Assembly: GCA_016235915.1 (NCBI GenBank)
Contig: JACRIC010000053.1
Coordinates: 1 to 5,008 of the forward strand
From: Candidatus Peregrinibacteria bacterium
GTDB taxonomy: Bacteria > Patescibacteriota > Gracilibacteria > UBA1369 > JACRIC01
Direction of reading: 5' to 3'
DNA length: 5,008 nt
Part shown: positions 1-4,684 of the stretch, one piece after another
Layout: each line of letters opens with the position of its first letter
How positions within the stretch are numbered: position 1 is the first letter of the stretch
Position numbers and translations under genes: made by a program
Notes under the pieces: model-generated
Database searches by the model: none
What the model saw: the letters and a program-made list of their open reading frames with translations, nothing else
Told to the model about the DNA's origin: nothing

Positions 1-1
1 G

Positions 2-487
2 TATACCGTCCGTGTCCACCAGAAGATCAAGGAAATGGTCAAGGAAGGCAAGGAAGGCAAGGAAAAGGACGTTCTCAAGGAGCGCATCCAGATTTTTGAA
101 GGTCTGGTTATTAAAGTGGGGCATGGCGAAGGCGTCGAAAAAAACATCACTGTCCGCAAAGTGGTAGAGGGAATTGGAGTAGAAAAAGTATTTTTGCTCC
201 ATTCTTCCAATATCGCCAAATTCGAGGTTAAGAAAAAAGGGGATGTCCGCCGTTCCAAATTGTATTACATGCGTGAAAGATCCGGTAAATCCGCCCGTCT
301 GCATGAACACCATGTGACAGACTTGGAGCGCGCCGATGAAGAAGCCAGGATGGAAGCCCTGATTCAAGAGGCTGTGTTGGCCGATGAAAAACGCAAGGTC
401 GCGGATGCTGAAGTAGCCGCCAAACAGGCCGCGGTTGATGAAGGCGTTCAGGTAAAGGCTCAAGCCGAAGAAAAGCCCGCCGCCTAA
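2..487 (+). CDS. rplS: 50S ribosomal protein L19 (5' truncated), with lysine-rich insertion and long Ala/Glu tail
   Basis: L19 of the large ribosomal subunit, which in known ribosomes lies near the 30S-50S interface. The window begins inside the gene: frame 2 is open from the first codon (YTVRVHQKIKEMVKEG), so the ATG at 35 is internal, not the start. Family landmarks follow in order: VRVH, ERIQIFEGLVIKVGHGEG, the TVRK strand, GVEKVFLLHS, and the L19 signature around KLYYMRERSGKSARLHE. Two departures from the roughly 115-residue bacterial norm are visible. A Lys/Glu/Gly insertion (KEGKEGKEK, codons 41-67) precedes ERIQIFEG, and about 60 residues rich in Ala, Glu and Lys follow the signature. 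The tail has no recognisable domain and looks helical or coiled-coil-like. The gene ends in TAA followed by a strong terminator, so it is the last gene of its transcript. The identification is secure; the role of the tail is unknown. Confidence 0.96.
   Translation, partial: YTVRVHQKIKEMVKEGKEGKEKDVLKERIQIFEGLVIKVGHGEGVEKNITVRKVVEGIGVEKVFLLHSSNIAKFEVKKKGDVRRSKLYYMRERSGKSARLHEHHVTDLERADEEARMEALIQEAVLADEKRKVADAEVAAKQAAVDEGVQVKAQAEEKPAA
40..66 (+). repeat. In-frame 9-bp tandem repeat inside rplS
   Basis: Three consecutive copies of the unit CAAGGAAGG (the third ends AAGGAAAAGG) encode KEG-KEG-KEK. The repeat lies in the segment where standard L19 proteins have a short loop before the ERIQ(I/V)FEG strand. 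Because the unit is a multiple of three, slippage would change the loop length without breaking the frame. Confidence 0.7.
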
Positions 488-503
488 TTCCATTTAACCA
501 CCC

Positions 504-538
504 AAAATCCTTCCTGATTCTGTCAGGAGGGATTTTTT
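504..538 (+). terminator. Rho-independent terminator of rplS
   Basis: A 14-bp stem (504-517 with 523-536) has one T-G wobble (511/529) and a 5-base loop TTCTG. It is followed by a T-rich tract at 533-538 and more T after position 540. It begins 17 bases after the rplS stop. On the minus strand the stem ends in GGATTTT, so it may also weakly stop transcripts arriving from the convergent pyruvyl transferase gene. Confidence 0.88.
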
Positions 539-589
539 ATTTTTTCATGTTTAAAATGTTTATTTTTCAGTTTTGGTTTTTTCAGTTTT
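533..589. repeat. AT-rich dispersed repeat, copy A
   Basis: Positions 533-574 match the reverse complement of 2683-2724 at 40 of 42 bases (differences at 540 and 557). Positions 558-589 match 2768-2799 in direct orientation at 31 of 32 bases (difference at 567). The recurring word is TTTTTCAGTTTT or its complement AAAACTGAAAAA. The copy starts in the T-tract of the rplS terminator and runs into the coding end of the minus-strand pyruvyl transferase gene, including its stop codon at 560-562. Alignments were made by eye. Confidence 0.85.
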
Positions 590-1687
590 AAAATTTTCCT
601 CAGTCAGGTGTTGCTTGTAAACAGAAAGTGTCTGCCTGTGAAGCGTTTTTCCTTTCTTTAGCAAAAGCTCAGAAATAGTTTGAGAATTGCCCAGAAGATG
701 ATCGAATTGTTTTTTGAGCGAATCCAGATCAAAAGATTCGATGATGAGTTCGTTCACCCCAAAAATGTTATACAGGTTTTTTATCTTTGTTTCATAAGGA
801 ATGCCCAAAGAAGGAATGCCCGCCATAAAAGATAAGATATTCGCGTGGAAACGGCAGTTTACAGCGCTAAGCCCGCGCGAAAATAAATCGCGATAATTTG
901 TCATCGTTACCTCGGTAACAGGGGCTCGATAATCATGAATTTTATGGGCGATGGACTCGGCCAATTTTTTGTCGCCATCGCGCTGTCCAAAAACCAGCAA
1001 ATGGGATTGGAGATTGTGTTTCTGATAAATCCACGATGCAAAGGCGGCCATCTGATCTGTAAAATTTTCAGGTTGCAAAGGCCATTCGCGCAGGGAAAAC
1101 AAAACCTCTTTAGGGGATTTATTGTTTTCAGCTATCTTTTTTTCAGTCTCAAGGAATAGCGCGGGATCCGGAACAATCTGGATTTTTTTTGTTACCCCTA
1201 TACTTTCAAGGTTTTGTCTGGATTCCTCGTCTCTCACCAAAATGGAGCTGAATCGGTTAAAAAGCCATTTTACAAAGCGCTTACTCACTGTGCCCCGGAT
1301 CGGACCGACACCTTGGCCAAAACAGATAATCTTTTTACGCATTAAAACCGCGGGAAGAATCTGAATCCCGGAAATCCAGATGGTTTTGGGGTTTTCATCC
1401 GTAAATAACGTTCCTCCGCCAAATAGCACACAGCCGCTTTGGCGATAGAATTTAAGAGTTTTTAGGAGTGTGAATCGAAATAGGGATTTGAAGCCCGTGG
1501 GAAATACATAATAGCTATTTATTCCAAACAGTTTCTGAGTCTCAACTGGATCCGCGGAAAGAACGCGCATTTGCTCCTCGCTGATGCCTGAATTTTTCAG
1601 AATTTCGATGATTCCTTTCAGTACCAGCTCATCGCCAAAGTTTTTAGCGCCATAATTGCCGAAAATAAGAAAACTATTCTTTTTCAT
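560..1687 (-). CDS. Polysaccharide pyruvyl transferase family protein (CsaB/WcaK-like)
   Basis: A 375-residue cytoplasmic protein of the polysaccharide pyruvyl transferase family. Characterised members transfer pyruvate from phosphoenolpyruvate to a sugar in a surface glycan; CsaB does this on secondary cell-wall polymers that anchor S-layer proteins. Motifs in order: a glycine-rich N-terminus GNYGAKNFGDE (10-20), GGGTLF (90-95), FGQGVGP (123-129), VRDEES (151-156), DPAL (174-177), the RFHA motif with the conserved His at about 281, and GIPYETKI (295-302). There is no signal peptide or membrane helix. The length is usual for the family. It starts 14 bases inside the upstream methyltransferase gene, with no clear Shine-Dalgarno site, so translational coupling is likely. 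The last residues (KTEKTKTEK) are encoded by repeat copy A and lie outside the recognisable domain, so the natural C-terminus may have been altered. The acceptor sugar cannot be told from sequence. Confidence 0.88.
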   Translation of the reverse strand: MKKNSFLIFGNYGAKNFGDELVLKGIIEILKNSGISEEQMRVLSADPVETQKLFGINSYYVFPTGFKSLFRFTLLKTLKFYRQSGCVLFGGGTLFTDENPKTIWISGIQILPAVLMRKKIICFGQGVGPIRGTVSKRFVKWLFNRFSSILVRDEESRQNLESIGVTKKIQIVPDPALFLETEKKIAENNKSPKEVLFSLREWPLQPENFTDQMAAFASWIYQKHNLQSHLLVFGQRDGDKKLAESIAHKIHDYRAPVTEVTMTNYRDLFSRGLSAVNCRFHANILSFMAGIPSLGIPYETKIKNLYNIFGVNELIIESFDLDSLKKQFDHLLGNSQTISELLLKKGKTLHRQTLSVYKQHLTEENFKTEKTKTEK

Positions 1688-2606
1688 TCGTTGCGACGAT
1701 ATAAACGTATTCGCCTTTCAGGATGCCCACTTTGCACAGTGTCCTATCAAGCCAGATCAATGAATTGATGAGCATCTTATAACCTTTGATGGTCGGCCTG
1801 ATCCGAGCGATAAAAAACCCGATAAAAGCGATAGGATTGGATTTTTTTTGAATGCGAAAATTTTTTTTGAGAAGTCCTTCCAGCGAATGACTGGCGGCGT
1901 CTTCAAAAGGGGATTCTTCCGAGGGTATTTTACCTCTCAGTCGATTCATGACATATCTCACTTTCTCGGAAAATTTTTCCCACGTGGGAACGGTTAAATA
2001 GAAAAATAAAGTGAACAATTTGCTCAGCGCTCCGCGGACGCCCGATTGATCAATATGATCCCAAACAACCAAAGCGCCGCCCGGACGAAGTGTTTTTTTA
2101 ATCTGCTCGCAGATTTTTTCCATCTCAGGCAAGTGATGTAGCGAATCCCACACCACAACCGCGCCAAACTGGTCAGGTGGCAACTCGGCATAATTCAAAT
2201 CTTTGATTTCAAATTTTATGGCGCCGGAAGAGGGATCTTTCTGCCTTTGCTTGGCCGCGAATTCATTGGCGAGCCGGATGTTTTTTTCGGCGATATCGTA
2301 TCCGGTCACTTCCACTCCGTGAGAGGCAATTTTTCGTGAAAGCCAGCCCGTTCCGCACCCCAGTTCAAGAACAGGCCCTTTGGTGGCGGCGGCCACGGCG
2401 ATCATTTCATTTTTATAGGGGCCGCGGATCAATCCTTCCAGAAATGAATCTTCCCAGATTAAAATGGCATTTTTAGCCCTGAAATTTTCACGATTCTCAA
2501 AATCAAAACCACGTTCCATTAAATTGGCCACTTCTTTATCCCAAAAAGCGCCCTCTTGTTTGATTTTTTCCTCGTAAGTCGGTGATTTTGATGGTGTTAT
2601 TTTCAT
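1674..2606 (-). CDS. Class I SAM-dependent methyltransferase
   Basis: A 310-residue protein with a Rossmann-type methyltransferase core. Motif I is VLELGCGTG (79-87), which binds S-adenosylmethionine. The acidic end of strand 2 is GYD (102-104, probably contacting the ribose). KDLNYAELPPDQF (135-147) leads into the VVWDSLHHLP strand (151-160), and LRPGGALVVWDH (173-184) is the post-core motif typical of UbiE/COQ5-like and sugar methyltransferases. An N-terminal segment of about 70 residues (with FWDKEV) and a C-terminal extension containing a hydrophobic stretch (FTLFFYLTVPTW, 198-209) flank the core; the extension may bind a lipid-linked or membrane-near substrate (inference). The substrate is unknown. 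Its partnership with a pyruvyl transferase suggests a glycan or glycolipid. It is first in a two-gene operon. The start has only a weak AGAAG purine run upstream, and no convincing promoter was found. Confidence 0.9.
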   Translation of the reverse strand: MKITPSKSPTYEEKIKQEGAFWDKEVANLMERGFDFENRENFRAKNAILIWEDSFLEGLIRGPYKNEMIAVAAATKGPVLELGCGTGWLSRKIASHGVEVTGYDIAEKNIRLANEFAAKQRQKDPSSGAIKFEIKDLNYAELPPDQFGAVVVWDSLHHLPEMEKICEQIKKTLRPGGALVVWDHIDQSGVRGALSKLFTLFFYLTVPTWEKFSEKVRYVMNRLRGKIPSEESPFEDAASHSLEGLLKKNFRIQKKSNPIAFIGFFIARIRPTIKGYKMLINSLIWLDRTLCKVGILKGEYVYIVATNEKE

Positions 2607-2660
2607 TCTGGTATATCTTCTATGTATTCGGCAAAATTTGCAAGGTAAGATACCTAATTA

Positions 2661-2724
2661 AACTGAAAAACCATAAAACTGAAAAACTGAAAAATAAACG
2701 TTTTAAACATGAAAAACTAAAAAA
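2661..2724. repeat. AT-rich dispersed repeat, copy B (inverted relative to A)
   Basis: Positions 2683-2724 are the reverse complement of 533-574 with two mismatches. Outside that core, 2661-2682 continues the family with further AAACTGAAAAAC words, and relative to copy A it carries roughly one extra unit. Positions 2675-2694 form a perfect 20-bp inverted repeat with 2788-2807 in copy C. Confidence 0.85.
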
Positions 2725-2767
2725 CTAAATTCAAACTTTTTGTTTATAATGTTTTTAAGTTTTTGAA

Positions 2768-2807
2768 GTTTATTTTACAGTTTTGGTTTTTTCAGTTTTT
2801 CAGTTTT
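2768..2807. repeat. AT-rich dispersed repeat, copy C (direct relative to A)
   Basis: Positions 2768-2799 match 558-589 at 31 of 32 bases in the same orientation, followed by one more TTCAGTTTT unit. Together with copy B it makes an imperfect palindrome centred near 2740, so the region could extrude as a long AT-rich hairpin. It ends about 10 bases before the proposed -35 box of rplU. Confidence 0.83.
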
Positions 2808-2817
2808 CAAAGAAACA

Positions 2818-2846
2818 TTGACCAAAAGCGATGAAACTGCTAAAGT
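2818..2846 (+). promoter_or_regulatory. Probable sigma-70 type promoter for rplU
   Basis: TTGACC (2818-2823, five of six to the -35 consensus) and TAAAGT (2841-2846, four of six to the -10 consensus) are separated by exactly 17 bases. Transcription would begin near 2853, giving a leader of about 27 bases. That leader has no strong Shine-Dalgarno sequence before the ATG at 2880. This would make rplU an independent transcript starting just beyond repeat C. Confidence 0.55.
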
Positions 2847-2879
2847 CACTGGGCAAAAATAATCCCTTAATCAGAAACT

Positions 2880-3191
2880 ATGTTCGCAATTGTCGAAATC
2901 GAAGGTAATCAGCACAAAGTAAAGAAGGGCGATATGCTCACGGTCGAAAAGATTAAAAACCACAAGGCGGGCGACAAAATGAAGTCCGATAAAGTCCTTT
3001 TAAAGGCCGAAGGTTCCAAGGTGGAAGTGGGCGTTCCTTATTTGCCCGCATCCAGCGTTGAATTCTCCATTAAGGAATACGGAAAAGACGACAAAATCCG
3101 CGTTTTTAAGAAAAAAGCCAAGAAACGCTATGTCCGCGTTCAGGGGCATCGCCAACAGAACACCACCATCGAAATCACGAATGTGAAATAA
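2880..3191 (+). CDS. rplU: 50S ribosomal protein L21
   Basis: A 103-residue ribosomal protein of the large subunit that binds 23S rRNA; the length is normal for the family. The N-terminus MFAIVEIEGNQHKVKKGD is the usual L21 opening (compare Y/FAV...GGKQ..V..GD), which supports the ATG at 2880. The C-terminal signature FKKKAKKRYVRVQGHRQQNTTIEI (from about residue 77) contains the basic run and the diagnostic GHRQ with a following Thr. In most bacteria rpmA (L27) follows rplU. Here the gene is followed after 18 bases by a terminator and then a convergent gene, so rpmA is not adjacent. It has its own promoter upstream and appears monocistronic. The ATG is preceded by TCAGAAACT, with no clear ribosome binding site. 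Confidence 0.97.
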   Translation: MFAIVEIEGNQHKVKKGDMLTVEKIKNHKAGDKMKSDKVLLKAEGSKVEVGVPYLPASSVEFSIKEYGKDDKIRVFKKKAKKRYVRVQGHRQQNTTIEITNVK

Positions 3192-3209
3192 GGTTGAATC
3201 AAAAATCAG

Positions 3210-3245
3210 AAGGCGCGATCCGCCGTGGCGGATCGCGCCTTTTTT
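3210..3245 (+). terminator. Terminator of rplU, probably bidirectional
   Basis: A perfect 14-bp-or-longer GC-rich stem (3210-3223 with 3228-3241) closes on a 4-base loop CGTG and is followed by TTTTTT to 3245. Weaker complementarity continues outside it (AAATCA at 3203-3208 with TGATTT at 3247-3252). Read from the minus strand the stem is followed by TTCTGATTTTTG, so the same hairpin probably ends the pseudouridine synthase transcript, whose stop codon is at 3260-3262. Confidence 0.93.
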
Positions 3246-3259
3246 GTGATTTGATCGAT

Positions 3260-4195
3260 TCATTTCTCCAATTTTTTCAGCGTCATTTTCAGATCTTTCG
3301 GCATCGGCGCCTCCAGTTCAATTTCCTGGCCATTCGATGGCAGTTTGAATTTCAGGTAGGCGGCATGCAGAAACTGGCGGCTCAGCCCTGTTTTTTGTTT
3401 AAGCGTTTCATTGTCCAAAGGATCGCCGTAATGGTCATCTCCGGCTACCGGATGCCCGATGGACGCGAAATGCACGCGGATTTGATGAGTCCTCCCAGTC
3501 ACGATCCGCACTTCAACCAGACTGTAATTTCCAAGGTATTTAATGACCTGGTAATGAGTGAGTGCGTATTTGGCTTTTTCGTGGTTGGAAATCTGTACTT
3601 TTTTTTCGCCAAGAGTCTTTAAAATCGGCGCTTCAATGCTACCTGTTTTAGGAGTCAAATGCCCCTTGAGTAGAGTGATATATCTTTTGGTGATGTGGCG
3701 CGCCATGATCTGGCCCGAAACCATGCGATGGGCATGGTCGTTTTTGGCTGAAATAAGGAGCCCAGAGGTCTGTTTATCCAGCCGATGCACAATACCAGGA
3801 CGCATCTCGCCTCCGATTCCGCTCAGGCTGTTTTTGCAGTGATAAAGAAGGGCGTTCACCAATGTTCCGGAAACATGCGCCCCATGGTCGGTCGGATGCA
3901 CGGGCATGCCCGCGGGCTTGTTCACCACCACGATGTCCTTGTCCTCATACACGATATCGAGCGGAATGTCCTCGGCATGGATGCCAGTCTCGCGGATGGA
4001 CGGCACAATCACCACCAACTCATCTCCTTCATTCACCCTAAGCGCCGCCTTGGTCACTTTTTTGTCATTGATAAAAACCGATCCTCCTTTGATTATTTTT
4101 TGGAGAAATGAACGGGTGTACTCGGGCTTATCTTTGGCCAAATACTGGTCGAGTCTCATGCCTTTGTCTTCGGGTGATACGGTGTAGTGGCGCAT
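3260..4195 (-). CDS. RluA/RluD-family rRNA pseudouridine synthase with S4 domain
   Basis: A 311-residue enzyme that isomerises uridine to pseudouridine in RNA. RluD, the closest well-known architecture, modifies helix 69 of 23S rRNA and helps 50S assembly. An N-terminal S4 RNA-binding domain (about 1-65: MRLDQYLA, RSFLQKIIKGGSVFINDKKV, VNEGDEL) precedes the catalytic domain. The catalytic domain has VNKPAGMPVHPT (91-102), the catalytic motif GIVHRLDKQTSGLL with Asp140, TKRYITLLKG (169-178) and GRTHQIRVHFASIGHPVAGDDHYG (234-257). All key residues are intact and the length is typical. The ATG at 4195 is preferred because it places the S4 domain correctly. The nearest purine-rich site is AGGA about 10 bases upstream. 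RluC-type and other subfamilies share these motifs, so the exact target uridine is not assigned and no gene symbol is given. Confidence 0.94.
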   Translation of the reverse strand: MRHYTVSPEDKGMRLDQYLAKDKPEYTRSFLQKIIKGGSVFINDKKVTKAALRVNEGDELVVIVPSIRETGIHAEDIPLDIVYEDKDIVVVNKPAGMPVHPTDHGAHVSGTLVNALLYHCKNSLSGIGGEMRPGIVHRLDKQTSGLLISAKNDHAHRMVSGQIMARHITKRYITLLKGHLTPKTGSIEAPILKTLGEKKVQISNHEKAKYALTHYQVIKYLGNYSLVEVRIVTGRTHQIRVHFASIGHPVAGDDHYGDPLDNETLKQKTGLSRQFLHAAYLKFKLPSNGQEIELEAPMPKDLKMTLKKLEK

Positions 4196-4288
4196 AAACT
4201 TAAAATCCTAAATCCTAAGCACGAAATCCGAAACAAATCTTAAACTTCAAATCTCCAAACTCAAAATAAAATTAAACCTGTCTGGATT
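4196..4288. repeat. G-poor degenerate repetitive spacer
   Basis: This 93-base gap lies between the HEPN gene stop and the pseudouridine synthase start. The plus strand is built of A, C and T, with about four G between 4196 and 4280. It carries loosely repeated words: AAATCCTAAATCCTAAG near 4203-4219, CGAAATCCGAAACAAATC, then CAAATCTCCAAACTC. Spacers of this style, with degenerate AAATCC/GAAAC words, are familiar in some uncultured bacterial lineages (recollection, not checked). There is no terminator hairpin with a T-tract on the minus strand, so the upstream module may be co-transcribed with the pseudouridine synthase gene. Confidence 0.6.
4206..4209 (-). promoter_or_regulatory. Possible Shine-Dalgarno site of the pseudouridine synthase gene
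   Basis: Read on the minus strand, AGGA lies 10 bases before the ATG at 4195, a slightly long spacing. It falls within the degenerate repeat spacer, whose TAGGATTT words recur, so the match may be incidental. Confidence 0.35.
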
Positions 4289-4684
4289 TCATTTTTTAGC
4301 CTCGACGAACAAAATCCCGCACAAAACCAGCAGATCGCTTGATTCCTTTTCGGTAAAGTCCAGGCCGCCTTCGTATAAATCGATGTTTCTTTTTCGTCGT
4401 ATGCGATGCAGATATTCAATCTCGTCGGGGCGTTTTAGGATTTCGCCCAGTTTTTCCAGAATTTTAATGTGATGCCCCGGCACGCTTTTCACCTTGTATC
4501 CGGCATCGGCGATCATGGCGATTCCCAGTTTAAGGATCGACTCGTATCCGATGCGATAGGCGATATTGGGATCTCTCGCTTTTTCAGCCCTGACAAAATC
4601 CAATTCCGCATTATGGAAATAGCCATCGGTTTGCGATTTTGAATAGGGGAATTCCTGAAAATGGTCCGTTTCAAATAGGGTCAT
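4289..4684 (-). CDS. HEPN-like domain protein, probable toxin/partner of the adjacent nucleotidyltransferase
   Basis: A 131-residue soluble, all-helical protein. It is paired with a nucleotidyltransferase in the order and overlap (ATGA at 4681-4684) typical of MNT-HEPN modules, in which the HEPN protein is usually an RNase toxin or inert partner and the nucleotidyltransferase the antitoxin. Visible HEPN features: a helix with YFHNAELDFVRAEKA (22-36), AYRIGYESILKLGIAMIADAGYK (42-64), GHHIKILEKLGEIL (70-83), and the terminal motif RIRRKRNIDLYEGG (94-107). The canonical RNase motif is R-X4-6-H. Here no His follows Arg99-Asn100, and the corresponding site reads RNIDLY with Tyr104, as in HEPN subgroups that carry RN-x-x-x-Y. 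Cleavage activity is therefore uncertain. There is no separate Shine-Dalgarno site, so translation probably depends on coupling to the upstream gene. Family assignment is by pattern, without a profile search. Confidence 0.72.
   Translation of the reverse strand: MTLFETDHFQEFPYSKSQTDGYFHNAELDFVRAEKARDPNIAYRIGYESILKLGIAMIADAGYKVKSVPGHHIKILEKLGEILKRPDEIEYLHRIRRKRNIDLYEGGLDFTEKESSDLLVLCGILFVEAKK

Larger units (their letters stand above)
2607..2879. other. Divergent intergenic region between the methyltransferase and rplU
   Basis: This 273-base gap separates divergently transcribed genes. It is very AT-rich between about 2655 and 2812, where two opposed copies of the dispersed repeat lie (A-rich strand first, T-rich strand second). 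A probable rplU promoter occupies 2818-2846. A perfect TATAAT occurs at 2745-2750 but has no matching -35 box. On the minus strand I see no convincing promoter for the methyltransferase; a TTGCAA at 2636-2641 lacks a properly spaced -10. No RNA gene or supported small ORF was seen. Confidence 0.7.

Noticed and set aside
935..1364. Plus-strand ORFs of 74 and 80 codons inside the pyruvyl transferase gene
   Set aside because: They are antisense to a gene with clear family motifs and have no recognisable protein features of their own.
1979..1988. CCCACGTGGG palindrome as a possible operator
   Set aside because: It lies deep inside the methyltransferase coding sequence, occurs once, and is explained by codons.
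2745..2750. Perfect TATAAT as a promoter for rplU
   Set aside because: No -35-like hexamer lies 16-18 bases upstream, and the word arises in an AT-rich repeat; the TTGACC/TAAAGT pair nearer the gene is better spaced.
2661..2807. CRISPR array suggested by repeated CTGAAAAA words
   Set aside because: The repeated units are short, AT-rich and directly adjacent, in opposite orientations, with no unique spacers of constant length and no cas genes.
2831..2908. Small plus-strand ORF (MKLLKSLGKNN..., 25 codons) overlapping the start of rplU in another frame
   Set aside because: Its ATG lies between the proposed -35 and -10 boxes, it has no ribosome binding site, and most of its length is rplU leader and out-of-frame rplU sequence.
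3000..3622. Two ORFs on opposite strands that both read through the GC-rich hairpin (AIRHGGSRL / AIRRGGSRL)
   Set aside because: The shared peptide is only the palindromic terminator read on each strand; the rest is shadow of rplU and of the pseudouridine synthase.
3785..4187. Plus-strand ORFs of about 93-108 codons opposite the pseudouridine synthase
   Set aside because: They are His/Ser/Thr-rich antisense shadows of the S4 and catalytic-domain coding sequence, without start signals.
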